A DNA stretch of 34,134 nucleotides. Origin: Ancylomarina longa (lineage in GTDB: Bacteria; Bacteroidota; Bacteroidia; Bacteroidales; Marinifilaceae). The translations under genes were made by a program, and so were the position numbers. This document shows positions 23,177 through 31,395 of the stretch, in pieces. The notes under the pieces are model-generated. The model was not told the DNA's origin, made no database searches, and worked only from the letters and a program-made list of their open reading frames with translations. How positions within the stretch are numbered: position 1 is the stretch's first letter; each line of letters starts with the position of its first letter. The stretch lies in the NCBI RefSeq assembly GCF_003996985.1, contig NZ_RJJX01000005.1:161701-195834 (forward strand), given 5' to 3'.

Positions 23177-23536
23177 CTGATCGACAGAATTCTTCAAAAA
23201 ATCTCGGGTATGGTAATCTTCATCCACAATTTCGCCATTCCACACAACGATATCCAGGTCAATTATACGCGGACCGAATTTTGGCAAACTACGATCCCTA
23301 CCCATTCTATCTTCCAATTGTTTTAAATACTGATTAAATTCTTCGCGCGAATGTTGTGTTTCCAGTCTTAACGCACCATTCAAAAAATTATCCTGATCGG
23401 TAATTCCTATCGGTGCAGTTTTAATCCATGAGGAATGTTTTCGCACCAAATGATCTTTAGAAAGCAGGCATATCATCTTTCTAATATTTTGCTCAGGATT
23501 AATATTAGAGCCTATGCCTATTATACAATTGTTCAT
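23168..23536 (-). CDS. folK: 6-Hydroxymethyl-7,8-dihydropterin pyrophosphokinase (HPPK), short form
   Basis: The 122-residue enzyme transfers pyrophosphate from ATP to hydroxymethyl-dihydropterin in folate synthesis. It has CIIGIGSNINPEQNI (4-18), SSWIKTAPIGITDQDNFLNG (35-54), LEDRMGRDRSLPKFGPRIID (70-89) and the metal-binding LDLDI-type pair Asp89, Asp91. It is about 40 residues shorter than the E. coli enzyme and lacks the usual PHP.. C-terminal segment. The core motifs are intact, so activity is plausible. It follows the folM-folX pair but a hairpin at 23580-23600 lies between. Confidence 0.85.
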   Translation of the reverse strand: MNNCIIGIGSNINPEQNIRKMICLLSKDHLVRKHSSWIKTAPIGITDQDNFLNGALRLETQHSREEFNQYLKQLEDRMGRDRSLPKFGPRIIDLDIVVWNGEIVDEDYHTRDFLKNSVDQLL

Positions 23537-23579
23537 GAGAAATAGGTTTTGTTATTCAAAAATATTCCTATCTAAAATC

Positions 23580-23600
23580 ATGACGAGATCTTCTCGTCAT
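23580..23600. terminator. Hairpin between folX and folK
   Basis: ATGACGAGA (23580-23588) and TCTCGTCAT (23592-23600) form a 9-bp perfect stem with the loop TCT. On the minus strand GATTTTAG follows, so it may terminate folM-folX transcripts or reduce folK expression. Confidence 0.6.
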
Positions 23601-23615
23601 TTATCTTGCTATATT

Positions 23616-23978
23616 TTATTCTGCTTCCTTTCGTCTTTCTTCTAATTCTATCGAAACCGATTCTGCGAAACGTAAGGCATGAGGTTTATCCACTTCTACC
23701 TTTGCCCATTCCACCATAGGGTTTTCCATGATCTGATCTAAAATCTGCTGGGTTAGGTTCTCCAGCATTTTAAATTTCCCTTCCTGAACCAATTTAATCA
23801 CCTTTTTTGTAATTGTTTTGTAATTATAGGAGTGATCCACATCGTCACTTATAATGGCTTCACGCACATCCGCTTTAATCGTCATATTAATGACAACATC
23901 CTGTTTGTTTCTCAATTCTTCGGGGTTAAACCCGATATAAGTTCTAATTAAAAGATTCTTAATTCGAATTATTGCCAT
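23616..23978 (-). CDS. folX: Dihydroneopterin triphosphate 2'-epimerase (FolX-like; FolB family)
   Basis: The 120-residue member of the tunnelling-fold FolB/FolX family starts AIIRIKNLLIRTYIGFNPEE, then LRNKQDVVINMTI, and has YNYKTITKKVI (51-61) then FKMLENLTQQILD, and VEVDKPHALRFAESVSIELE. Several of these stretches match FolX (IRIKNL.LRT.IG..EEE..N.QDVVIN; HALR.A.SVS) better than FolB aldolase. FolX turns dihydroneopterin triphosphate into dihydromonapterin triphosphate. The gene 9 bp upstream is a FolM-like reductase, which makes tetrahydromonapterin from that branch, in agreement with the FolX call. Confidence 0.85.
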   Translation of the reverse strand: MAIIRIKNLLIRTYIGFNPEELRNKQDVVINMTIKADVREAIISDDVDHSYNYKTITKKVIKLVQEGKFKMLENLTQQILDQIMENPMVEWAKVEVDKPHALRFAESVSIELEERRKEAE

Positions 23979-23987
23979 AATTTCGGT

Positions 23988-24716
23988 TTATAAGAGTTGT
24001 TCTCCCCCATCACAAAATAAAATCTGTCCGGTAAGATTATCATTAGTTAAAATATAGTCGAGTGATTGTAAAATAGGTTCTATTCCCCCTGTAATTTTCA
24101 TTGGTGTTTTTGCTGCCAAAGAATTTAAATATTCAATACCCATTCCTTCGGGAGCAAGAGTTGCACCTAGCGCAATCGCATTTACCCTAATGTTCGGAGC
24201 AAATTCCAAAGCTGCCATTTTAGTGAAATAAGACAAGGCAACTTTAGATAAACTATATGCCGCATAGGAACTATTATTACTGGTAATTCTCGTATCTAAT
24301 AAATTAATGATATTCCCATACTTGTTATTCATGGCATAATCTCTAGAAAGTATAAAAGGAGCCTTCAAATTCACATCAAGCTGATTATTCAGAAGTTGAA
24401 CACTTGTCTCTCTAAGTCTTCCGGGCTCAAATACAGAGGCATTATTTACCAATACAGTTAAGCTATCGAAATGCTGCATTACCCTATCTATGAAATTTTC
24501 CAATTGATTCGTATCACCTAAATCACATTGAAATATTTTAAATTTTTGTTGGGGATACCTGTCTTGCAATTCTGCTTGTAATGCAAGGGCTGATTTCTTC
24601 GATTGATTGTAATGTATCGCAATACCATAACCATTGGCTGCCAAATGCAAAGCGATGGATTTACCAATTCGTTTAGCTGCTCCGGTAATTAGTGCTGATT
24701 TTTGATTCATATACAT
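23988..24716 (-). CDS. folM: FolM/pteridine-reductase-like SDR
   Basis: The 242-residue SDR has the NADPH site TGAAKRIGK (11-19), where the Lys-Arg pair is the TGX3RXG pattern of pteridine reductases, VNNAS (90-94) and YSLSK (Tyr154, Lys158). The catalytic Ser of ordinary SDRs is replaced by Asp141 (LLDTRI), 13 residues before Tyr154; the Asp-Tyr pair with this spacing is the hallmark of PTR1/FolM. It should reduce dihydromonapterin (or dihydrofolate) to the tetrahydro form. It heads the folM-folX pair. The start could be Met1 or Met3. Confidence 0.87.
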   Translation of the reverse strand: MYMNQKSALITGAAKRIGKSIALHLAANGYGIAIHYNQSKKSALALQAELQDRYPQQKFKIFQCDLGDTNQLENFIDRVMQHFDSLTVLVNNASVFEPGRLRETSVQLLNNQLDVNLKAPFILSRDYAMNNKYGNIINLLDTRITSNNSSYAAYSLSKVALSYFTKMAALEFAPNIRVNAIALGATLAPEGMGIEYLNSLAAKTPMKITGGIEPILQSLDYILTNDNLTGQILFCDGGEQLL

Positions 24717-24813
24717 TAAAAATGTTTCGTTCTCTAAAGTTAACCAATATCTTGTCTTGCCAAAAGCTTATGATAAAATTATTTAAATCAAAATAAAATC
24801 CGACAATTATTTC

Positions 24814-24821
24814 TATTTTTG
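24814..24821 (+). promoter_or_regulatory. -7 element upstream of the B3/B4 gene
   Basis: TATTTTTG matches TAnnTTTG, 110 bp before the start at 24932. No good -33 TTTG was found at the right distance. Confidence 0.35.
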
Positions 24822-24931
24822 GATTTAAATAAAAAATGAAACAATGCTCGTTAATCGCAGATAGTTTCCCTATTTATTAAGAACGAATACTTGTATTGAA
24901 CTATTTACCAACTAATTTATCGGATTAAATC

Positions 24932-25591
24932 ATGTTTAAAATTGAAATAGAAGAAAAATTAAAAATGACATGTCCTAATCTGCAATTAGGAGCTATTGAG
25001 TGTAATGTAAATATGCAAACGAATTGTCCTAAACTATGGGAGGAGATTAAGAATTACACAGAACGAATAGAAAACAATCTAAGCTTTGAGAGCATACGAG
25101 AGATCTCCGCAATTCAAAATTCGAGAAAGGCATATAGAACTATAGGTAAAGATCCCAGTAGATATCGTTTATCGTCGGAAGCTTTACTTCGCAGACTGGT
25201 TAATAAAAAAGGATTGTATCAAATTAATAATGTTGTAGATCTTCTTAATTTAGTATCTGTCCACAGCGGATTTTCCATTGGAGGATATAATGCAGATAAA
25301 ATAAAAGGCATCATTCGTTTCGGTATTGGAGAAGCACATGAAGTTTATCAGGGAATTGGTCGTGGTATTTTGAATATAGATAAATTACCTGTTTTTCGTG
25401 ATGATATCTCTGCTTTTGGCAGTCCAACAAGCGATTCTCCACGGACGCAAATTGATGATAACTGCAAACGCTTTTTAATGATTTTCATTAGTTTCCAAAT
25501 GGAGAACGGTTTGCTTGAAGCAATGGATTTTGCTCAAAGCTTATTGGTGAAATATGCCCAAGGAAATCAGTTTGAAACTTGTATTTTATAA
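24932..25591 (+). CDS. B3/B4 tRNA-binding/editing-domain protein
   Basis: The 219-residue stand-alone B3/B4 domain protein contains NSRKAYRTIGKDPSRYRLSS (63-82), then EALLRRL, NVVDLLNLVSVHSGFSIGGY (100-119), AHEVYQGIGRG and FGSPTSDSPRTQID (about 162-175). This is the domain that edits mischarged Tyr-tRNA-Phe in PheT; free-standing forms are widespread and are thought to act as trans-editing factors or to deacylate related substrates. The substrate here is not known. It is followed by a bidirectional terminator. Confidence 0.88.
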   Translation: MFKIEIEEKLKMTCPNLQLGAIECNVNMQTNCPKLWEEIKNYTERIENNLSFESIREISAIQNSRKAYRTIGKDPSRYRLSSEALLRRLVNKKGLYQINNVVDLLNLVSVHSGFSIGGYNADKIKGIIRFGIGEAHEVYQGIGRGILNIDKLPVFRDDISAFGSPTSDSPRTQIDDNCKRFLMIFISFQMENGLLEAMDFAQSLLVKYAQGNQFETCIL

Positions 25592-25597
25592 GAAAAA

Positions 25598-25622
25598 AAA
25601 CCTGCATTATTAGGGCAGGTTT
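25598..25622. terminator. Bidirectional terminator between the B3/B4 and TonB genes
   Basis: AAACCTGC (25598-25605) pairs with GCAGGTTT (25615-25622), with an A-run before and T-rich sequence after, serving the convergent ends. Confidence 0.75.
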
Positions 25623-25645
25623 CCAATTTAATTATAAACAAGTGA

Positions 25646-26362
25646 TTACTGTAATACAAAATTAATAACCGCAGTATAGGAAACTTTTACTGGTTTTCCT
25701 CTCTGTTTTCCTGGTTGAAATTTTGGTAAGTTTTTAATTACCCGAAGGGCTTCTTTATCTAAGGATGGATCAACCCCTCGAACCAACTCAATATTATATA
25801 CTCCTCCATCTTTGCCAACCACAAAACGTACAAACACTCTACCAGTTATACCATTCTCCTGTGCAATTACAGGATATTTAATACTAGAATTTATATACCG
25901 ATAAAGCTCTAAATCCCCTTCTTGTCGATTTTTACAAATATCCGGACGGAAAATTGGCATTTCCTCTACTACTACAAATATTTGAGTTTCATCTTCCTCC
26001 TCTTCCTCTGCCACAACTTCTCTTGGTTCTGTCTTTATCTCCGTTTCCTGATTTATATCTTCCTCTACAATTTCCAATTCATTATCAATATCTACGTCAT
26101 CATCAACAATAGTGATTACATCCGTAAGTTTGATTTTGGGTGGTAGCTTTGGTTGCTCTTTAATTTTCTCCTGTCTGGTTATTGGAACCATTTCCTCTAC
26201 AACTGATAAATCTTTAGCATTTGTAAAGGAAACAGCCTCTTTCACACTAGATCTCCATTCAAATGAAATTAAAATAATGGCCAAAGCTACAACCATACCA
26301 ATTTCAAAGAATAATGATTTGCGTTTTTCTAAATCAAAATTTGGGTTCTTTTTTGGTTTCAT
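25646..26362 (-). CDS. Energy-transducer TonB-like protein (distal paralogue)
   Basis: The 238-residue protein has a short cytosolic start (KKNPNFDLEKRKSLFFEIG), one TM helix (about 20-36), a linker that is acidic rather than proline-rich (VDDDVDIDNELEIVEED, then EEEEEDE) and a TonB C-terminal domain (about 150-238: YPVIAQENGITGRVFVRFVV, DPSLDKEALRVIKNLPKFQP, GKPVKVSYTAVINFVLQ). It resembles the TonB protein encoded upstream in both the N-terminal and C-terminal parts, so the two arose by duplication. No ExbB/ExbD genes are adjacent. It could energise an outer-membrane receptor or work only as a protein-protein adaptor within the BlaR1 locus. Confidence 0.9.
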   Translation of the reverse strand: MKPKKNPNFDLEKRKSLFFEIGMVVALAIILISFEWRSSVKEAVSFTNAKDLSVVEEMVPITRQEKIKEQPKLPPKIKLTDVITIVDDDVDIDNELEIVEEDINQETEIKTEPREVVAEEEEEDETQIFVVVEEMPIFRPDICKNRQEGDLELYRYINSSIKYPVIAQENGITGRVFVRFVVGKDGGVYNIELVRGVDPSLDKEALRVIKNLPKFQPGKQRGKPVKVSYTAVINFVLQ

Positions 26363-26695
26363 AGCTTCTCCGATTCAAATGTTATACAGTTATTCAAATA
26401 GTAGCATAATCCGTACACTAATATTTTACTAATCGTATCCGGATCAAGTCTTATTTAGAGAGTTTATCAAAAAACAATTTTCCTATAAATAAATACGTTT
26501 CTAATCATTTATTGTTGCAAAATCAAAGCATAATATAGACTATTATTCCACAACAGCTATAAGTTTAGCATTTTCTTAAAACCTAATAATATCCACTGTG
26601 CTTTATTCTATATTGGATTAAATTCATGCGATATATTCAAATGATTCATTCCTCCAGCCACAACTATATTTTTAGTTAATCTGGACCAAAAAAAA
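26363..26695. other. Gap between the two TonB genes
   Basis: This 333-base stretch has no gene. It contains AACTATATTTTTAGTT (26662-26677), identical over 16 bases to part of the candidate BlaI operator at 29793-29808. The distal TonB gene may therefore have its own, co-regulated promoter here. Confidence 0.4.
26662..26677. promoter_or_regulatory. Second copy of the candidate BlaI operator core
   Basis: AACTATATTTTTAGTT has AACTA/TAGTT arms around a 6-base centre and repeats 29793-29808 exactly. It lies 300 bp upstream of the distal TonB gene and just downstream of the proximal one. Confidence 0.4.
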
Positions 26696-27397
26696 CTATT
26701 GCAATACAAACGAAATGTAACCACTAAACCATACACTAACTGGCCTGTTTCTTTGCAAACCAGGTTTAAATTTTGGTAAGTTTTGAACCACACGAATTGC
26801 TTCCCTATCTAGTGCAGGGTCAATAGACCGAACAACCATAACATTTGCAATTTCACCAGTTTTAGTCACAATAAATTTCACAAACACTTTCCCTTCAATT
26901 CCATTTTCCTGTGCAATAACGGGATATTTAGCCATTTTTTGCATTGTAATAAATAAGTCCCGAATTCCTTCTTCATAAGTCTTATTTTTAGAAGGATTAA
27001 AGATTGGCATGAATTCTACTCTCACAAATGGAATATCTTCCACCTCTTCTTCTGGCTCTGTAACTTCAGCAATCTGATAAGAATCATCTTCATTTGCATC
27101 GCTATCCTCAATTTCTAAATCCGGTACATCATCATCATCATCAGCCAGAATCAGTTGAGTTAATTCCAAAGGCTTAATTTTAGGCAACTCTTTGGGTTTA
27201 TTCCTTTCCTGAATCGTTACTGGTACGATATCTTCTATTTCCTGCGATAAATCTTCCGTTAAAACTTCCACTTCTTTCGTGGGTACTCTATACTCAAAAG
27301 CAAGCAAAACAAACAAAAAACTGAGTAAAAATCCTATTTCTAAGAATAAGCCTCTTTTTTTTTCTAAATCGTAACGTGGATTTTTCTTAACTTCCAT
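26696..27397 (-). CDS. Energy-transducer TonB-like protein (proximal paralogue)
   Basis: The 233-residue paralogue of the distal TonB protein starts EVKKNPRYDLEKKRGLFLEIG and has a TM helix at about 20-36 (FLLSFLFVLLAFEYR). The acidic linker contains LADDDDDVPDLEIEDSD then ANEDD. The TonB C-terminal domain (about 148-233) has YPVIAQENGIEGKVFVKFIV, DPALDREAIRVVQNLPKFKP and PVSVWFSGYISFVLQ. It lies 106 bp downstream of the BlaR1-like gene; a 14-bp inverted repeat lies in that gap. Confidence 0.9.
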   Translation of the reverse strand: MEVKKNPRYDLEKKRGLFLEIGFLLSFLFVLLAFEYRVPTKEVEVLTEDLSQEIEDIVPVTIQERNKPKELPKIKPLELTQLILADDDDDVPDLEIEDSDANEDDSYQIAEVTEPEEEVEDIPFVRVEFMPIFNPSKNKTYEEGIRDLFITMQKMAKYPVIAQENGIEGKVFVKFIVTKTGEIANVMVVRSIDPALDREAIRVVQNLPKFKPGLQRNRPVSVWFSGYISFVLQ

Positions 27398-27450
27398 AAG
27401 TGTACATTTTTTAAATTAAATAATTAATTGGTGTAAATAATTCTTTATTC

Positions 27451-27482
27451 CTAAGAATTTAGTTTAATAACTAAATTCTTAG
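27451..27482. promoter_or_regulatory. 14-bp inverted repeat between blaR1-like and tonB-like genes
   Basis: CTAAGAATTTAGTT (27451-27464) and AACTAAATTCTTAG (27469-27482) are perfect arms around TAAT. There is no U-run, so it is more like an operator or RNA-stability hairpin than a terminator. It contains TTTAGT and ACTAAA half-sites like the palindrome upstream of blaI, but with a different gap. Confidence 0.5.
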
Positions 27483-27503
27483 TTAATGTACGTAAAAAAT
27501 ATA

Positions 27504-29318
27504 TTAATGCAAAGAAAACCGAATTGGAATTATATAACTAACCGCAACATTTTTATCGTTTTGCTTGCCAGGAATCCATTTTGGCATATTATTGATTACT
27601 CTTAAGGCCTCCCTATTTAATTCGACATTAGCTCCCTTAATAATTTTAGCATGAGTAACACGACCATCATTATTTACTAAAAAATTAACAAATATCTGTC
27701 CTTGATATCCCTGTTCTACAGCTAGAATAGGATACTTAATATGGCTTGCAACATATCTTCTAAAACCCTTTATTCCACCAGTAAATTTAGGCATCTGCTC
27801 AATGATATAAAAAGATTTTTGAGTTTGGAGCTTTAATTTGTCTTCCAATAAATAATCTGACGCATTTTTAATTCTCTTAAATAGTGGCTGAGGCGCTACG
27901 ACAGGAGAATCTAATAAATTCTTCAAATTAAAATTGACAGAAATTGTATAAGCAACATTAACAGGATTTCCTTTCCGCTTACCATGCTTCCAATTGGGGA
28001 CTGTGGATATTACACGCAAGGCCTCCTTATTCAAACAAGTATGGTCACCCTTTACAATATGCTCATTTGTAACCTTCCCTAACTTATTAACTACAAACGA
28101 CACAAAAACACGACCTTCAATATTTTCATCTTCAGCCTTCTTAGGATAAATAATGTTTTTAGCAATAAAATTTTGCAATGCAACAACTCCTCCAGGGTAT
28201 TCAGACATTTCGTCGGATATTGTAAAAATTTCTTCTTGATTAATTTTATCCTTGTATTCTAAACTTTTAATTCCTGCAGATACTTTCTTGGTATCAAAAT
28301 GTAATTCTTCCTCATTGTCAATTCCATAAATATCAGTGGAAAATGAATAGAAATGCTTTAAATCATCTGGAATCCATTGCGATATTTTATCCTCTGATGA
28401 TATTTTTTTCTCTTCTCTTATTGTAAAAGAAAATGCAGAAAAAAGAATAATGAAAATAGGAATCAATAATAATAACTTTACGAGTGCAATTTTAGGCGTT
28501 TTAATTTTCCCTAACATCGAAATCCTTTTCTTAACAGTAGATTGTCCAAAATTATTTGCCAACCGAAATAATTCTCCGCCAACAATTTGATTCACAATGT
28601 GCATCTTATAAGTATTTGGATTTTCCGTATCACTTACAACCTGATCATCGGCCAAATATTCGTGTACTTCCTGAATGGACAATTTATAAAACCATATTAT
28701 TGGATTTAACCAAAAGAGTACACTAAGTATTTCAATCAATAATAAATCAAAAGTATGAAATTGCTCTACATGCACTCTCTCATGAGCAAGTATCGACTCG
28801 AAATTTGGTTTATTAAAATCCTCTCTACTTATAAATATGGCATTAAGAAAAGAAAAAGGAGGATAATGATCCTTCATGATCACCAGCTTCACTCCCTTTT
28901 CGTGAATCCTTTTACTCGACTTGCCCCAAACCAATAATTGAATAATATTTTTTAAGAAACGAACTGCGAAAACAAATACTCCAAGGCCATAAATTAAGCC
29001 TAAATACTGATACCAAATCAAATTGTTTTTTGCTGTAGCAGTTACAACTACTTCCTGTAACATATTTGTATTCAAATATTGATGAGAAGTAATTACAACA
29101 GCATCCAACATATTGTATTCATCAGGAGTAGTTTTAATTTTGGTTTGAAAAGGAATTTCCAACGAAGGAATAATGATGGAGGCGACCAATGTCAACAATA
29201 AAAATATTCGATTGATTCTAAAGAAGGTATCCCGCTTTAAAAACAACCAATACAGAGCATAAAAAAATGCCATGCATATTGCTGATTGAAAAAAATACAA
29301 AATAGTGCCTGTTAACAT
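27504..29318 (-). CDS. BlaR1/MecR1-type M56 metalloprotease fused to two TonB C-terminal domains
   Basis: The 604-residue membrane protein has TM helices near 5-25, 36-55, 100-120, 190-210 and 278-298. The M56 peptidase core carries the zinc motif HERVH (179-183) and the third ligand region EVHEYLADDQV (217-227). Instead of a penicillin-binding sensor it carries two TonB C-terminal domains in the periplasm (about 370-452 and 512-604), each with a YP.{5-10}G..FV.F.V..{2}G.V pattern. It should cleave the BlaI-type repressor encoded 12 bp upstream when it senses something through the periplasmic domains. The signal is unknown; no beta-lactamase gene is present. Confidence 0.9.
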   Translation of the reverse strand: MLTGTILYFFQSAICMAFFYALYWLFLKRDTFFRINRIFLLLTLVASIIIPSLEIPFQTKIKTTPDEYNMLDAVVITSHQYLNTNMLQEVVVTATAKNNLIWYQYLGLIYGLGVFVFAVRFLKNIIQLLVWGKSSKRIHEKGVKLVIMKDHYPPFSFLNAIFISREDFNKPNFESILAHERVHVEQFHTFDLLLIEILSVLFWLNPIIWFYKLSIQEVHEYLADDQVVSDTENPNTYKMHIVNQIVGGELFRLANNFGQSTVKKRISMLGKIKTPKIALVKLLLLIPIFIILFSAFSFTIREEKKISSEDKISQWIPDDLKHFYSFSTDIYGIDNEEELHFDTKKVSAGIKSLEYKDKINQEEIFTISDEMSEYPGGVVALQNFIAKNIIYPKKAEDENIEGRVFVSFVVNKLGKVTNEHIVKGDHTCLNKEALRVISTVPNWKHGKRKGNPVNVAYTISVNFNLKNLLDSPVVAPQPLFKRIKNASDYLLEDKLKLQTQKSFYIIEQMPKFTGGIKGFRRYVASHIKYPILAVEQGYQGQIFVNFLVNNDGRVTHAKIIKGANVELNREALRVINNMPKWIPGKQNDKNVAVSYIIPIRFSLH

Positions 29319-29330
29319 CTTTTTAATACG

Positions 29331-29705
29331 TTATTCACTTTGCTTTTTAATTTGTTCTTCGACCATTCTCTTTACTTCTTCCAATTCAGATAAGCTTACC
29401 TGTTCTTCCTTAGCGAAAAATGAAACCATATCCCTATACGAATTTGAAAAATAGTTTCGAACAAATCCCTTCATAAATTTTTTGGTATAATCCTTTTTGG
29501 TAATTAAAGGGTAATATTGGTGACTTTTGCCGTAGGCAACATGTCCAACAAAACCTTTTTTCTCAAGTATTCTAACAATTGTAGAAATTGTATTGTAGGC
29601 GGGTTTTGGTTCTGAAATCTTCTCAATAATTTCTTTTACAAATGCATTTTCTAATTTCCAAAGGATTTGCATTACCTGCTCTTCCGCTCTAGTTAGTTCT
29701 TTCAT
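29331..29705 (-). CDS. BlaI/MecI/CopY-family transcriptional repressor
   Basis: The 124-residue protein has a winged helix at about 1-72 (LTRAEEQVMQILWKLENAFV, YNTISTIVRILEKKGFVGHV, GKSHQYYPLI) and a C-terminal dimerisation helix region (about 80-124). BlaI homologues are cleaved by BlaR1 in the dimerisation part; RDMVSFFAKEEQ (91-102) is the region where this would happen, but the site is not certain. It is the first gene of the operon with blaR1-like and, probably, the tonB-like genes. Two palindromes at 29787-29820 upstream are its likely operators. Confidence 0.92.
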   Translation of the reverse strand: MKELTRAEEQVMQILWKLENAFVKEIIEKISEPKPAYNTISTIVRILEKKGFVGHVAYGKSHQYYPLITKKDYTKKFMKGFVRNYFSNSYRDMVSFFAKEEQVSLSELEEVKRMVEEQIKKQSE

Positions 29706-29786
29706 TGATTTCTATTTTATTTTAATGGTGGGCTTGTTTATTTTGATAATCAAATTCTAATATGAAATTCAAAATCCTAGACATAA

Positions 29787-29820
29787 ATATAGAACTATAT
29801 TTTTAGTTTTACTAAAAATA
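29787..29820. promoter_or_regulatory. Adjacent palindromes upstream of blaI-like gene (candidate operators)
   Basis: ATATAG-AA-CTATAT (29787-29800) and TATTTTTAGT-TTT-ACTAAAAATA (29798-29820, perfect 10-3-10) overlap by 3 bp and lie 82-115 bp upstream of the repressor start. BlaI/MecI operators are short palindromes with TGTAGT/ACTACA-like half-sites; TTTAGT/ACTAAA resembles them. Confidence 0.5.
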
Positions 29821-29880
29821 GGAAAGCGTATTTCTATAAAAATAGCAACACACTAATATTCAGCCCCCTAATATTTTGCC

Positions 29881-30654
29881 TTAACTATCTATCTGAAAAG
29901 AATCGGCATCCAGATGAACGGGAAATTTTTGGCGGAAGGATTTTAAATCAGAAAGAGATAATTCCAGATTTAAGATTTCGTTCTTAAAATCATTACATTT
30001 TCCAAGGAGTTTACCTTTTGCATCAAATATGGAGGAGCTCCCTGAATATTTTAGCTTCATTCCATCTAAACCAACACGATTGACTCCTGCAACAAATGCC
30101 TGATTCTCTATTGCCCTTGCTTTTAGCAATGTATTCCAGACCTCTGTTCGAGCTTCTGGCCAATTGGCAACATAGATTAATAAATCATATTCATTCACAC
30201 CTCTTGACCACACAGGAAATCTTAGATCATAGCATATCAAGGGACAAATCCGCCATTTACCAATAGTGAATATTTCCCTTTTACTACCTGACTGAAAATG
30301 ATGATTTTCCTCTCCCATTCGAAACAAATGTCGTTTATCATAGGAGCAGATTATCTTGCCATTACCAATAGCATATAGCCTATTATAATATTGAGTATCT
30401 TCACAAACGATTATGCTTCCCACCAAAACAGTCCCTAATTCCAACGACTGATTTGTCATCCATTTTAAGGTCTTATCTGCATAGGGAGCTATTTCATCCT
30501 TACGATCCATCATAAATCCTGATGTAAACATTTCTGGAAGAATAATTAAATCACTATTCCCTTTTAGTGGGCAAAGTATTTCGGAAAAATGCAATAAATT
30601 TACTTCAACATCATTCCAGAAGATCTCCGATTGAATTAAGCTAATTCTAAGCAT
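29881..30654 (-). CDS. Nitrilase-superfamily amidohydrolase (omega-amidase/YafV-like)
   Basis: The 257-residue enzyme has the complete Glu-Lys-Cys triad: Glu41 in LPEMFTSGF, Lys107 in SYDKRHLF and Cys141 in CPLICYDLRFPVW. WNTLLKARAIENQAFVAGVN is also typical. The LFRMGEE stretch after Lys107 suggests the omega-amidase (YafV) branch, which hydrolyses 2-oxoglutaramate and 2-oxosuccinamate. It is 6 bp downstream of the PlsC-like gene and probably cotranscribed. Confidence 0.88.
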   Translation of the reverse strand: MLRISLIQSEIFWNDVEVNLLHFSEILCPLKGNSDLIILPEMFTSGFMMDRKDEIAPYADKTLKWMTNQSLELGTVLVGSIIVCEDTQYYNRLYAIGNGKIICSYDKRHLFRMGEENHHFQSGSKREIFTIGKWRICPLICYDLRFPVWSRGVNEYDLLIYVANWPEARTEVWNTLLKARAIENQAFVAGVNRVGLDGMKLKYSGSSSIFDAKGKLLGKCNDFKNEILNLELSLSDLKSFRQKFPVHLDADSFQIDS

Positions 30655-30660
30655 ATCAAA

Positions 30661-31218
30661 TTAATTATCCTTTATGCCGGCAGAGAATTTATCGGCATGT
30701 TTTGGTTTACTATGAATATAATTGCTTTTTATTTTCTGCATATCTTTTTCCACATCTCCTGTTGGATAAAAAGCCGTACCACATGTAATGGTTTTATCCT
30801 GATAATTAATTTCACCCAGATAAATTGGAACATTTGCCTTTAGAGCAATATAATAAAAACCTCTTTTCCATTCGGAGCGGTGTCTGCGTGTTCCTTCCGG
30901 AGCTATCGATAAGTATAAACTATCTCGCCGCGAAAATTCCTCTGCTAATTGATCTGTCATACTCTCCTTTTGGGATCTGTTTACTGGTATTGCACCCCAA
31001 GACTTTAATAAATATTTTAATGGAAATACAAACATTTCCTTTTTCATTAAAATAGTTGTCTGCACATTGTAAGATACAAAAGCCAATTTACCCCATACAA
31101 AATCCAGATTGGAAGTGTGTGGAACTGCTATGATTACAGCCTTCTTTACAGTTGGAATGTCACCGATATATTTCCAACCAAATAATTTCATTATCAGACT
31201 ACTGATTTTTGCTTTCAT
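30661..31218 (-). CDS. PlsC-like 1-acyl-sn-glycerol-3-phosphate acyltransferase family protein
   Basis: The 185-residue protein has the acyltransferase motif HX4D as VPHTSNLDFVWGK (His34, Asp39), LLKSWGAIPVNRSQ (motif II, about 68-81) and IAPEGTRRH (motif III, about 107-115). The family attaches acyl chains to lysophosphatidate or other lysolipids at the membrane. The short form without an N-terminal TM helix is common in Bacteroidota, where its exact acceptor is uncertain. Confidence 0.85.
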   Translation of the reverse strand: MKAKISSLIMKLFGWKYIGDIPTVKKAVIIAVPHTSNLDFVWGKLAFVSYNVQTTILMKKEMFVFPLKYLLKSWGAIPVNRSQKESMTDQLAEEFSRRDSLYLSIAPEGTRRHRSEWKRGFYYIALKANVPIYLGEINYQDKTITCGTAFYPTGDVEKDMQKIKSNYIHSKPKHADKFSAGIKDN

Positions 31219-31395
31219 TCTCCCTTATTTAATTAATTAGATGCAAAACAATTAATTCTTACTCAACATTACAATTAAACATCAGCAAATTTGCAGGAAA
31301 GTAGCCTAAAAATCGTAATTAATTTGATTAAATCTATTATTTTGTAAAAATCTTATTTAGGGTATATTTTTCACAGATACTAAAACTACATCGCT

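Noticed and set aside
25646-29705. Beta-lactam resistance operon
   Set aside because: The BlaR1-like protein has no penicillin-binding sensor domain and no beta-lactamase gene is present; the TonB fusion points to another signal.
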